The notes under the pieces were generated by a model, which saw only the letters and a list, made by a program, of their open reading frames with translations, was not told the DNA's origin and ran no database searches. Source: CALZKI01 sp045124055 (GTDB lineage Bacteria > Bacillota > Clostridia > Lachnospirales > Lachnospiraceae). Taken from it: DNA of 51,363 bases. Below are positions 8,097 through 14,646 of the stretch, piece after piece. The position numbers were made by a program, and so were the translations under genes. The stretch is taken from positions 1-51,363 of the forward strand of contig JBGVKZ010000032.1 in assembly GCA_045124055.1 (NCBI GenBank), given 5' to 3'. Within the stretch, counting starts at the first letter, position 1; each line of letters starts with the position of its first letter.

Positions 8097-8286
8097 GTCC
8101 CAAATCCTCCTTCAAAATCATTTATCATTGCTACTGTCATTCTATTTCCTTTTTTCATAAGTTCAACAAATTTCTAATTGCATTATGTAACATTTGGCGT
8201 GCATCCCTTTTCAATTCAAGATTTCTCGTAAATATATTAAAAGCATTTCATCCAGTCTCAACTGCTATTTTCCCAGAAAAGAAATT

Positions 8287-8309
8287 AGGTGTGGAAAACT
8301 TCCACACCT
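8287..8309. repeat. Perfect 10-bp hairpin in the leader of the XRE operon
   Basis: AGGTGTGGAA and TTCCACACCT pair perfectly around a 3-base loop. T-rich runs flank both sides, so it can act as a terminator in either direction. On the minus strand it would lie in the leader between the repeats and the XRE start. Confidence 0.6.
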
Positions 8310-8313
8310 TTCT

Positions 8314-8435
8314 CTTTTGTACATTATAATCTTTTGTACTTCATCATATATATGTTTTATCTTTTGTATACTCTATCTTTTGTACGTGTTATCCTTTGTA
8401 CGCTACATTCTTTTGTTTACTATAATCTTTCGTAC
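8314..8435. repeat. Seven spaced CTTTTGTAC motifs (operator or iteron-like array)
   Basis: Copies begin at 8314, 8331, 8361, 8377, 8393, 8410 and 8427: CTTTTGTAC three times, plus CTTTTGTAT, CCTTTGTAC, CTTTTGTTT and CTTTCGTAC. Spacing is 16-17 bases except one gap of 30. On the minus strand the unit is GTACAAAAGAT. The array lies upstream of the XRE operon. From 8436 to 8611 I see nothing further. Confidence 0.65.
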
Positions 8436-8611
8436 ACCATTTCCCTCTTACACGCAACTACTGTGAGTAGCTACTATTAGGATAGCATATTCTGTCGAAT
8501 TTTCAAGAATTTTTTGAAATTTTAAAAAAAGCCTAGGGTGCCTGCTATCAAGGATATGACTATACAAAGTATCGTTTTAAGTTTTTAAACCCTTTCACTG
8601 ATAATAACACT

Positions 8612-9148
8612 CTATATATATGAACGAATTGTATCATCACTCCAAATATGTGCTTCTATATATCTTTCTGGACCATACTTACCATCATCATTCCATTCTT
8701 GTGGCAAACCATACTTATTTATCACTTCCAAAATCTCATCATAAGTATAAAGTTTTTTACGATATTCTTTTCCGTCATTAACTCTGTCGCTAAATGTCGG
8801 ATGGGAATCTCCATAGGTAAATGATATAGTCCTTAAATCAAATTCTTCAATTGGAATTTTAATTAATGCAGAGTTTTCAAACCATGTACTTAGCCAAGGG
8901 CTATGTTCAATTACCATATAATGAGGAGCTTTTCTACTAATTAATCCACCTTTTTTTGTAAATTCATTTCTTAATATATTTTCATAAAAAAGGCGTGCTT
9001 GCATATAATCAGCTTGTCGTTTAGCACATTGAACATTAGGTTTATTATTAGAAATTTCACGAAGAATTTCCTGTGCTTCTTCTATGGAAACATCAGACAA
9101 ATTCTTAAATGGTCCTATTGTCTTGTCATAATAATGATACAAGTACAT
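8612..9148 (-). CDS. Conserved protein of unknown function
   Basis: The start is set at the ATG ending at 9148, which has GGAGG about 7 bases upstream; the frame also opens at a TTG further upstream, without a ribosome binding site. The 178-residue product starts MYLYHYYDKTIGPF and contains the blocks PHYM, SPWLSTWF, ISFTYGDSHPTF, DGKEYRKKLYT and GPERYIE. There is no signal peptide or membrane segment, so it is probably cytosolic. I have no function for it. It follows the zinc-phospholipase-like gene by 51 bases and is probably co-transcribed from the promoter at 9890-9917, so it is part of the accessory cargo. Confidence 0.7.
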   Translation of the reverse strand: MYLYHYYDKTIGPFKNLSDVSIEEAQEILREISNNKPNVQCAKRQADYMQARLFYENILRNEFTKKGGLISRKAPHYMVIEHSPWLSTWFENSALIKIPIEEFDLRTISFTYGDSHPTFSDRVNDGKEYRKKLYTYDEILEVINKYGLPQEWNDDGKYGPERYIEAHIWSDDTIRSYI

Positions 9149-9199
9149 TTTTCTACCTCCATAATTCTGCAATAAACTGAAAGCCGTCTTACAAATCAA

Positions 9200-9868
9200 T
9201 TATCTTTTATTTTCCCATTTATAATCCAACACATTGAGTTTTGAACACCCATTCCTTACACTATGCAACTCATCAACTAATATATCAATATAACTAATTA
9301 CAAACTCTTCAAGCATAGTCTCTGTCAGCAATACTGTTTTTTCATCACATAATTCGATAACATCATTTTCGTAATCACTGACTAATTTTTTAATATCAAA
9401 TTCGGTTATTTCATTTAACAATTCTTTTTCAAAAGTTTTTGGCAATTCCAAAGGACTTGGCAATGCATATTTTCTTACTATGTATGAATTAAGGATGTGA
9501 TAATCATTATGTAATATATCCAATTCATAACTTTTTATTTTTTTCATAAAACACTTTTCATAATATAAAAAATATCTATAAAATGCATCTTCTACCAAGT
9601 GTGCATAATATCCAAGATATAAATCATCATTCATAATCTTATTTTTAAATCTTTCAAAAAAATCTTTGAAATCAAAGTATAAGCAATTTTCATCTGATAT
9701 ATATTTGATGAAATGTGCAACCTTCCTATTTGTCGGATTTATATATGCATCTGGTAAGATACTTCCAATTAGAAATCTGTTTTTGTCAAATAATTCAATT
9801 TTATCTGATAACAGCGTACCAAAAAGCATATGTATTGTTCTCTGTGCCATTATACCAATCGTTCCCAT
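9200..9868 (-). CDS. Zinc-dependent phospholipase C-like protein
   Basis: A 222-residue protein whose N-terminal half matches the pattern of the zinc-dependent phospholipase C/PlcC-like family: RTIH near residue 10, GSILPDA near 36, AHFIKY near 50 and GYYAHLVED near 85. These supply the His and Asp metal ligands of the family. There is no signal peptide, so unlike secreted PLCs it would act in the cytosol; such proteins occur widely in Firmicutes with unproven substrates. Two ATGs are possible (9868 or 9850) and neither has a strong ribosome binding site; the second matches the usual family start better. The recurring promoter lies 22 bases upstream. Confidence 0.65.
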   Translation of the reverse strand: MGTIGIMAQRTIHMLFGTLLSDKIELFDKNRFLIGSILPDAYINPTNRKVAHFIKYISDENCLYFDFKDFFERFKNKIMNDDLYLGYYAHLVEDAFYRYFLYYEKCFMKKIKSYELDILHNDYHILNSYIVRKYALPSPLELPKTFEKELLNEITEFDIKKLVSDYENDVIELCDEKTVLLTETMLEEFVISYIDILVDELHSVRNGCSKLNVLDYKWENKR

Positions 9869-9889
9869 TATTTTAATTTTTTCTCTTCT

Positions 9890-9917
9890 ATTATATCAAG
9901 CATCTTCTTTTTTACAA
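9890..9917 (-). promoter_or_regulatory. Recurring promoter module, copy 2
   Basis: Minus-strand -35 TTGTAA (9912-9917), 16-bp spacer and -10 TATAAT (9890-9895). It directly follows a relaxase-like gene tail ending QQEHSR, the same arrangement as at 12486-12513. Confidence 0.65.
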
Positions 9918-9923
9918 TCAGAA

Positions 9924-10088
9924 TTATCGGCTATGTTCCTGCTGATACATCACTTCATAAGCCCTTTCTCTGTTCTTTCGTTTCAATTCGGTTTCTTCAT
10001 ATTCATCAATGTTAAAACCGTGCTTTTTAAGTATAATAGGCATAATTCGATGCATTGAAGTTATAAAATCTCTTGTTATAAGGGAATG
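9924..10088 (-). pseudogene. Remnant of a mobilisation (relaxase-like) gene 3' end
   Basis: The frame ending at 9924 encodes a charged tail, ELKRKNRERAYEVMYQQEHS, that matches the tail of the fragment at 12520-12687. The frame stays open further upstream, but that part is low-complexity and runs into the promoter of a plus-strand gene. There is no plausible start. I read it as the last 55 codons or so of a gene cut off by recombination. The relaxase label is inferred from the coiled-coil tail and is weak. Confidence 0.45.
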
Positions 10089-10096
10089 ACAATTTG

Positions 10097-10125
10097 TTGA
10101 CGTAGATGTGTGATAAAGATATACT
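10097..10125 (+). promoter_or_regulatory. Promoter of the CPBP gene
   Basis: TTGACG (10097-10102), 17-bp spacer and TATACT (10120-10125), about 58 bases before the ATG of the plus-strand CPBP gene. Confidence 0.6.
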
Positions 10126-10183
10126 ATGAGGATGAGAAAACTTGAAGTTAATGAAGTAATATTTTGAGTGTTATGGAGGAGAA

Positions 10184-10909
10184 ATGTCAAGAGAATATAA
10201 AGCAAAAATAAGTTTTGCAATAATATGGCTTGTAGTGTATTTAATAGGGCTACTAATATCAAATATATTATCAGATTTGGTTGAAATACCTAATTTATGT
10301 ACTACTATATATAGGATATTATTTGTACTGATTTTATTTATCTATATGCAGAAAAAGAAAGTCTTGTCATATTACGGAATTTGCTCATTAAAAATGTTGA
10401 ATAGTAAAGCACTGCTATATTATATTCCGTTAGGACTGTTGGTAATTGTTCCCCTTGTTTTCGGAGTTGAAATTTCTCTTTCATGGGGACAGATATTATT
10501 ATTATCAATAAGTGCACTTTGCATAGGATTTATTGAAGAAATACTAATGAGAGGTTTTTTGTTTAAGGCTTTATTAGAAAGAGATAAGGTTTTGGCTATC
10601 GTAATTTCATCGTTTTCTTTTGGATTAATACATATAGTTAATCTTTTCGGTGGGGCAGACATTTTATATACATTGGCACAGATTATTTTTACTTGTGCAT
10701 TTGGTTTTGCGTGTGCAATGTTCCTTTACAAAACAAATAACATAATTCCTTGTATTTTATGTCATGGGTTATTGGATTTGTGTGCTCTTTTTTCGACAGA
10801 AGATACAAATGAGATGTTTATGATTTTTGGGTTGTTAGCAATAATTTCGTTAGCATATGGAATATACTTGCTAAGAATGAATAAAAAAAAAGTGAAACAA
10901 ATAGCATAG
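10184..10909 (+). CDS. CPBP-family intramembrane metalloprotease
   Basis: A 241-residue polytopic membrane protein with the CPBP motifs EEILMRGFLF (about 116-125), SFGLIHIVN (about 150) and CHGLLD (about 197). The two glutamates and the histidines would bind zinc. It has a strong GGAGGAG before the ATG and its own promoter. It is the only plus-strand protease gene in the accessory island and reads against its neighbours, which suggests separate acquisition. Family function ranges from CAAX processing to bacteriocin immunity; the substrate is unknown. Confidence 0.85.
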   Translation: MSREYKAKISFAIIWLVVYLIGLLISNILSDLVEIPNLCTTIYRILFVLILFIYMQKKKVLSYYGICSLKMLNSKALLYYIPLGLLVIVPLVFGVEISLSWGQILLLSISALCIGFIEEILMRGFLFKALLERDKVLAIVISSFSFGLIHIVNLFGGADILYTLAQIIFTCAFGFACAMFLYKTNNIIPCILCHGLLDLCALFSTEDTNEMFMIFGLLAIISLAYGIYLLRMNKKKVKQIA

Positions 10910-10967
10910 CAGTACACGCCCAAATTTCAGTTTGATGAATTAAATACTATAACATTATAAAAAAGAG

Positions 10968-11000
10968 AGCCGTCCATTCTTTTGCGTTGAATGGACGGCT
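10968..11000 (-). terminator. Intrinsic terminator
   Basis: A perfect 12-bp stem, AGCCGTCCATTC/GAATGGACGGCT, with a 9-base loop, followed on the minus strand by CTCTTTTTT. It ends the small lysine-rich gene at 11053-11364. Confidence 0.8.
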
Positions 11001-11052
11001 TAACTTAACAAATCTAAAACTTATCTAAATGACATTGGCCAGAGTGTCCCCC

Positions 11053-11364
11053 CTATTTCTTCTTTTGGCTCTTTTTTTCTTTTCTGGTGTATGATTTTGA
11101 ATTTTGGGATTTAATAAGATAGTCCTTATTTTCTTTTGTTAGAAGTTGACCGTCTTTTGTATATAAAATTCCTTTATCTATCAAATCATCAACTATTTTA
11201 CAAAAGGCATTCGGCTCTCGAATATTATTAGGATTACTTCCTATCGGTCTGTCTTCATAATTTATATTTTCATTATTCTGTGAAAATATTTCTTTACACT
11301 TTTGAGGTCTGTATGTTCTTCCTTGATACATAACTGTTGCATTACTTACTTTTTTATCTTCCAT
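11053..11364 (-). CDS. Small charged protein, function unknown
   Basis: A 103-residue, hydrophilic, probably cytosolic protein with a central segment CKIVDDLIDKGILYTKDGQL that looks helical and a very basic end KEKKSQKKK. GGGAG lies 9 bases before the ATG and a strong terminator follows, so it is a real expressed unit. The basic tail suggests binding to nucleic acid, which is inference. I do not recognise the family. It lies in the segment that begins left of the attachment-like core at 11510, next to a truncated gene tail. Confidence 0.65.
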   Translation of the reverse strand: MEDKKVSNATVMYQGRTYRPQKCKEIFSQNNENINYEDRPIGSNPNNIREPNAFCKIVDDLIDKGILYTKDGQLLTKENKDYLIKSQNSKSYTRKEKKSQKKK

Positions 11365-11392
11365 ATTAATATTCTCCCTAATTTATTATTAA

Positions 11393-11416
11393 AGCAGGAG
11401 TTTTTATGCTCCTGCT
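11393..11416 (-). terminator. Hairpin after a truncated gene tail
   Basis: AGCAGGAG and CTCCTGCT form a perfect 8-bp stem 7 bases after the stop of the fragment at 11423-11509. The tail is only weakly T-rich, so it may be inefficient. Confidence 0.45.
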
Positions 11417-11422
11417 TGTTTG

Positions 11423-11509
11423 CTATTTGTATTCAATAAGTATATCTTCGGGTGCTACTGGTCTGCCAAGTATAGCGTTCTCCTTTACTTCATGAATTTC
11501 ATCCTTTTC
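11423..11509 (-). pseudogene. 28-codon tail of a gene cut at the attachment-like core
   Basis: The minus-strand frame reads EKDEIHEVKENAILGRPVAP and on to IEYK followed by TAG and a hairpin. It has coding character but no start: its upstream end is exactly the TAA of the repeat core at 11510. This is what remains when recombination at that core removes the rest of a gene. The family is unknown. Confidence 0.4.
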
Positions 11510-11849
11510 TTACACCTTAAAGCGGTATAGCACACCCCACCGCTATTTTCTTCTCTGTATAGCCTTTTTCCCTTGTTTTCGGGGTGTTTTAAGGCTTTTT
11601 GCAAGATTTAGGCTATACAGAAATTTGTTTTTATCACTTTTCCTAAACTACTTTATTTTTTCTGTGGTAATATTTTTGGTAATATTCGCTCCGCCTTTTG
11701 AAAAGTGGTAATATTACCATTTCGCTGATATAAAAATTATAACTCATAACACCCCAAAAGCAACTCATATTTTATATGAATTTTGTGGAAATATTTCGAG
11801 GTTTTTGACAAAGAAAAAGATACTACACATTAAGCATAGTATCTTTATA
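11510..11849 (-). repeat. 340-bp direct repeat, copy A, ending in an attachment-like core
   Basis: Nearly identical over its whole length to 13091-13430, and the same length. In minus-strand order it holds a terminator (11816-11846), a promoter with -35 TTGCTT (11758-11763) and -10 TATAAT (11736-11741), a GGTAATATTACC palindrome with two more ATATTACC sites, a 10-bp inverted repeat CTGTATAGCC/GGCTATACAG (11555-11564 and 11611-11620), and a 30-bp core (11510-11539) that encodes WGVLYRFKV-stop. The rest of the 11365-11884 gap is this repeat plus the truncated gene tail. Confidence 0.85.
11816..11846 (-). terminator. Terminator inside repeat copy A
   Basis: AAAGATACTA/TAGTATCTTT stem with an 11-base loop, followed on the minus strand by TTCTTTG. 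It ends the Pr6Pr-like gene 39 bases upstream. Confidence 0.7.
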
Positions 11850-11884
11850 GATTGGGATTTAATAATATCTATTGTCTCTCTTCG

Positions 11885-12451
11885 TTACTTATTTCTTCTA
11901 ATGAGTTTATTAAGCATATGAAGTATATATCCTAACACCCATAATATAATTGCAAGAACAACCAAAATCGCAACTGGAATAAATCCCGTATAATCCATGA
12001 AAATTAAACTGGCAGGAAATGGGCAACTACCGCTTATTTTGAAAAGAACATATGCAAACAACATATATAGCAGGGGAAAGACCACAACTGATAATGAACC
12101 TTTCCAATTCATAATTCTTTGGTCGCAAAATACAAACCAATAAATCATTAGAATAATCGGATTTATTATATGTATAAACCAAAATGCACCATCCAAATTC
12201 AAGCCAATAGAAACTGTTGCAATAAAAATAACAAATATGTCAACCATACATGCTAAATATATACAAACATTTAAAGGCTTTTCACGCTTTTGCTGATGTA
12301 AATAAGATATAAAAAATGTAATACCCACAAGCAAACCTGAGATAAAACAATATTCACTCATATGGGAAAAATCTTTGTAATATCCCAATATAACACTTAA
12401 GATGAATAAAATACTTAATGCCAAATCTATATATTTTCTTATCTTACTCAT
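11885..12451 (-). CDS. Pr6Pr-like six-helix membrane protein
   Basis: A 188-residue protein with about six transmembrane segments. The block FWFIHIINPIILMIYWFVF (about 90-108), then WKGSLSVVVFPLLYMLF and a final GY-containing helix, follows the pattern of the Pr6Pr family of small membrane proteins of unknown function. It starts with GGAGG and MSK and ends in RRNK. It sits between the recurring promoter (12486-12513) and the 340-bp repeat terminator, so it is a self-contained cargo gene of the second element-like segment. Its role is unknown; a minor membrane or immunity function is speculation. Confidence 0.6.
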   Translation of the reverse strand: MSKIRKYIDLALSILFILSVILGYYKDFSHMSEYCFISGLLVGITFFISYLHQQKREKPLNVCIYLACMVDIFVIFIATVSIGLNLDGAFWFIHIINPIILMIYWFVFCDQRIMNWKGSLSVVVFPLLYMLFAYVLFKISGSCPFPASLIFMDYTGFIPVAILVVLAIILWVLGYILHMLNKLIRRNK

Positions 12452-12485
12452 TTAGTACCTCCATAAATTTAAGCTTTGCTTTTCT

Positions 12486-12513
12486 ATTATATCAAATATC
12501 TTCATTTTTACAA
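12486..12513 (-). promoter_or_regulatory. Recurring promoter module, copy 3
   Basis: Minus-strand -35 TTGTAA (12508-12513), 16-bp spacer and -10 TATAAT (12486-12491), directly after the relaxase-like tail. It drives the Pr6Pr-like gene. Confidence 0.65.
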
Positions 12514-12519
12514 TCAGAT

Positions 12520-12687
12520 TTATCGGCTGTGTTCCTGCTGACACATCACTTCATAAGCCTTTTCTCTGTTCTTTCGTTCCAATTCAGCTTTATCATCAAT
12601 GAGTTTATTATATCGGTCTGCCAATTCGTTGTATTCCTTGACCATATCCTCCAACTTTTTGTTTAGTTCTTCTTTTCTTCGGTTTCT
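12520..12687 (-). pseudogene. Remnant of a relaxase-like gene: coiled-coil tail
   Basis: A 55-codon open stretch without a start, preceded in frame by TGA. It encodes EELNKKLEDMVKEYNELADR and on to KNREKAYEVMCQQEHSR, a strongly heptad-like coiled coil. The last 20 residues or so are shared with the fragment at 9924-10088. Another minus-strand frame upstream (12688-12830) also has coding character, which fits one or more frameshifts in a dead gene. Long C-terminal coiled coils are common in mobilisation relaxases of gut Firmicutes, hence the label, but it is an inference. Confidence 0.5.
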
Positions 12688-12779
12688 TCAATTTATTTGT
12701 AATTATCATTTTTTCGTCTATATTTACCATTGCTACGTATTTCTTTCTTTGATAAACTATGTCCATAGGTGTTGCCATA

Positions 12780-12878
12780 ACGGTAGCGGTTAGTCCTTCT
12801 TCCAGAGGGACTGTGACCCTCTGTTTACATAGAAATCCCTGCTTGATAGGGAAATCTTACGAAAGAGAGGGCTGACTT
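12780..12878 (+). promoter_or_regulatory. Structured leader of the type I toxin
   Basis: Several short hairpins lie before the toxin start, including AGAGGG/CCCTCT and TCCCT/AGGGA. Folded leaders that limit translation are typical of type I toxin mRNAs. I could not find a convincing toxin promoter. Confidence 0.4.
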
Positions 12879-12971
12879 ATGAGTGATTTTGAAATCCTGT
12901 CAATTGTGCTTATGGTTCTTTCCATAATTGTGACAATTCTGATAGCCTATATCGAAAATACAAAAAAGTAA
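12879..12971 (+). CDS. Putative holin-like type I toxin (TxpA-like)
   Basis: A 30-residue peptide: MSDFEILSIVLMVLSIIVTI, then a short polar end YIENTKK. It has a single hydrophobic helix and a basic tail, as in TxpA/BsrG-type toxins and the proteins annotated as putative holin-like toxins in Firmicutes. GAGAGG lies 8 bases before the ATG. A terminator overlaps its stop codon, and an antisense promoter downstream would make an RNA complementary to its 3' end. Such peptides insert in the membrane and stop growth when not repressed. The whole arrangement supports the call more than the short peptide alone. Confidence 0.75.
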   Translation: MSDFEILSIVLMVLSIIVTILIAYIENTKK

Positions 12972-13050
12972 CCGCCCAAGCCAAAGGTAACGGTTACTTT
13001 TTGTACACTAATTACTAAGGACTAGCCGTCTATCGGCAACACCTTTTTAT
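12961..13050 (-). ncRNA. Predicted antisense antitoxin RNA (RatA-like)
   Basis: A transcript starting near 13050 from the promoter at 13057-13085 would run leftward, cross the toxin terminator and end in the same hairpin, which is followed on the minus strand by TTTTTTG. It would be about 90 nt and complementary to the last codons and terminator of the toxin mRNA. This is the txpA/ratA layout of convergent overlapping 3' ends. Ends are inferred. Confidence 0.6.
12967..13002. terminator. Bidirectional terminator shared by toxin and antitoxin
   Basis: AGTAACCG (12967-12974) pairs with CGGTTACT (12991-12998), with T runs on both strands outside the stem. Confidence 0.7.
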
Positions 13051-13056
13051 AATTCT

Positions 13057-13085
13057 ATGATAATTTCTATTTTTCCTTTTGTCAA
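13057..13085 (-). promoter_or_regulatory. Promoter of the antisense antitoxin RNA
   Basis: Perfect -35 TTGACA (13080-13085), 17-bp spacer and -10 TATCAT (13057-13062) on the minus strand, starting 6 bases from the edge of the 340-bp repeat. Confidence 0.65.
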
Positions 13086-13090
13086 TCCTT

Positions 13091-13430
13091 TTACACCTTA
13101 AACCGATATAGCACACCCCACCGCTATTTTCTTCTCTGTATAGCCTTTTTCCCTTGTTTTCGGGGTGTTTTAAGGCTTTTTGCAAGATTTAGGCTATACA
13201 GAAATTTGTTTTTAACACTTTTTCTAAACTACTTTATTTTTTCTGTGGTAATATTTTTGGTAATATTCGCTCCGCCTTTTCAAAAGTGGTAATATTACCA
13301 TTTCGCTGATATAAAAATTATAACTCAAAAAACCCCAAAAGCAACTCATATTTCATATGAATTTTGTGGAAATATTTCGAGGTTTTTGACAAAGAAAAAG
13401 ATACTACACGTTAAGCATAGCATCTTTATA
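13091..13430 (-). repeat. 340-bp direct repeat, copy B, ending in an attachment-like core
   Basis: Same length and organisation as 11510-11849: terminator (13397-13427), promoter with -35 TTGCTT (13339-13344) and -10 TATAAT (13317-13322), GGTAATATTACC and further ATATTACC sites, inverted repeat at 13136-13145 and 13192-13201, and the 30-bp core at 13091-13120. The core again encodes WGVLYRFKV-stop, differing from copy A only at two synonymous positions, and from the response-regulator 3' end at two adjacent bases. Confidence 0.85.
13397..13427 (-). terminator. Terminator inside repeat copy B
   Basis: The same AAAGATACTA stem as in copy A, with one mismatch on the other arm (TAGCATCTTT), followed on the minus strand by TTTCTTTG. 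It ends the HD-domain gene. Confidence 0.6.
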
Positions 13431-13473
13431 AATTGAAACTTAATTCTTCAACAAATAGCATGTTATCTTGCTA

Positions 13474-14055
13474 TTATACATTCAACAATTTGTATATATC
13501 CACACCCGTCTTTTCATCAAAGTATTTCTTTAACTCCAAAAAAGCCTGCCATTTCGGAATAGTCAAATCATTAAATCCTCGTCTTATGACAACATCCACT
13601 AATCGCTTTTCTACATATGTTGGCCCGTCTGGGAACGAAATTGCATCACATAATTGAATTAGTCTATCATAATCATTGTATTCCAACGCATCAATATAAT
13701 TCTGTATATATTCCGTTTCCTCTTCTGAACAATCATTTTGTCCATTATATGCACCAATATTTTTATATGGAAAAGAATGTGTTAAACATATTCTTGCACT
13801 ATCCTCATACCCCAAAGAACTCATAAATAAATATCCCGCATAAATGTGCCGCATATCCATTATGCCTTCTCTCCTACCTATATCATGTAATAATCCCATT
13901 ACATAGGCAACATCCGAATCTATATCCTTACATTTTTCGGCAATTGTTTTTGCACAAAATCCTGCCGTTTTATTATGTTCAATCCAAGGGCCTGGATTTA
14001 ATTTCGCGGCTTCCTCAATCAGCCTTTCTGCCTCTTCTACTGATGGTACTTTCAT
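13474..14055 (-). CDS. HD-domain protein
   Basis: The start is set at the ATG ending at 14055, which has GGAGG 6 bases upstream. The 193-residue product has the metal-binding pattern of HD-domain phosphohydrolases: PWIEHNKTAGF near 24 (first His), GLLHDIGRREG near 55 (HD pair) and MRHIYAGYLF (further His), with a later Asp in LCDAISFPDG. HD proteins hydrolyse phosphate esters of nucleotides or related metabolites; this subtype occurs widely as an uncharacterised metabolic or housecleaning enzyme. It follows the type III toxin gene by 48 bases and ends in the 340-bp repeat, so it may be co-transcribed with the toxin. Confidence 0.8.
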   Translation of the reverse strand: MKVPSVEEAERLIEEAAKLNPGPWIEHNKTAGFCAKTIAEKCKDIDSDVAYVMGLLHDIGRREGIMDMRHIYAGYLFMSSLGYEDSARICLTHSFPYKNIGAYNGQNDCSEEETEYIQNYIDALEYNDYDRLIQLCDAISFPDGPTYVEKRLVDVVIRRGFNDLTIPKWQAFLELKKYFDEKTGVDIYKLLNV

Positions 14056-14103
14056 CACAAACCTCCACACTATATAAACTATGAATTTTTTCAATTAAAA
14101 TAT

Positions 14104-14601
14104 TCAAATATCGTCATTTTTACTATCTTGCAATTTTTGTTCCATAATACGCCTAATTTCCTGAACATTTGTAAAAAACAATTTAATTCCCCAATCATAC
14201 ATAGCAAGTATGTCCTGCAAACTTTTTACAAGGACTTTATTTAATTCTTTATGTACCATAATTGGCTGACCTTGAATTGTATGTATATGGTCCAAATATT
14301 TTTCAATTATCGGAAATGCATTTTGAATTAAAAAAGCATTTTCCTTTCCTGCAAATTTTCCAATTACTATTGTATTACATTTCCCATATCTTTGCTTTTT
14401 CTTCTCAATAATTTCTTTATACTTTTCAACTTGTGAGCTAATAGGTATCATCCAATATAATTCTGAATTCTTTTTATCTTGCACTGCATAAAAATGCGGA
14501 CGATAATTCCCATCTTCCTTATTGCTCATTAAATATTTATCTTTTATTAACTCAAAAAAATCATCTTTTATATGATATGAAAACCCCTGTTGTACCTTCA
14601 A
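14104..14601 (-). CDS. Type III toxin-antitoxin endoribonuclease toxin (CptN/ToxN/AbiQ-like)
   Basis: The start is a TTG at 14599-14601 with AGGAGG 6 bases upstream. An earlier ATG lies inside the terminator hairpin and is rejected. The 165-residue product shows the pattern I associate with this toxin superfamily: YRPHFYAVQD near 35, YWMIPISSQVEKY near 48, CNTIVIGKFAGKENAFLIQN near 75, and a C-terminal block ALYDW-like AMYDWGIKLFF. These toxins cut mRNA and are held inactive by processed pseudoknot RNAs. The decisive support is just upstream: a promoter, two 49-nt repeats that fold as pseudoknots and a terminator before the toxin. Family assignment within type III is most likely CptIN, known from gut Firmicutes. 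Confidence 0.85.
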   Translation of the reverse strand: MKVQQGFSYHIKDDFFELIKDKYLMSNKEDGNYRPHFYAVQDKKNSELYWMIPISSQVEKYKEIIEKKKQRYGKCNTIVIGKFAGKENAFLIQNAFPIIEKYLDHIHTIQGQPIMVHKELNKVLVKSLQDILAMYDWGIKLFFTNVQEIRRIMEQKLQDSKNDDI

Positions 14602-14606
14602 ATTTT

Positions 14607-14646
14607 CCTCCTTACAAAAATTCCCCACCGACATAAGTCGATGGGG
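14607..14646 (-). terminator. Attenuating terminator between antitoxin RNA and toxin gene
   Basis: A 10-bp stem, CCCCATCGAC/GTCGGTGGGG (one G-U pair), closed by TTAT and followed by AATTTTTG, then the toxin ribosome binding site. Such a partial terminator sets the antitoxin-to-toxin transcript ratio in type III systems. Confidence 0.8.

Noticed and set aside
9924..10262. 112-codon open frame on the minus strand as a full gene
   Set aside because: Its first half is low-complexity, overlaps the promoter and start of a well-supported plus-strand gene and has no ribosome binding site. Only the tail has coding character.
13195..13300. Short frame starting MVILPLLKRRSEYYQKYY in the 340-bp repeat as a gene
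   Set aside because: No ribosome binding site precedes it and the bases are better explained as ATATTACC sites. Both copies keep it, but non-coding constraint would do the same.
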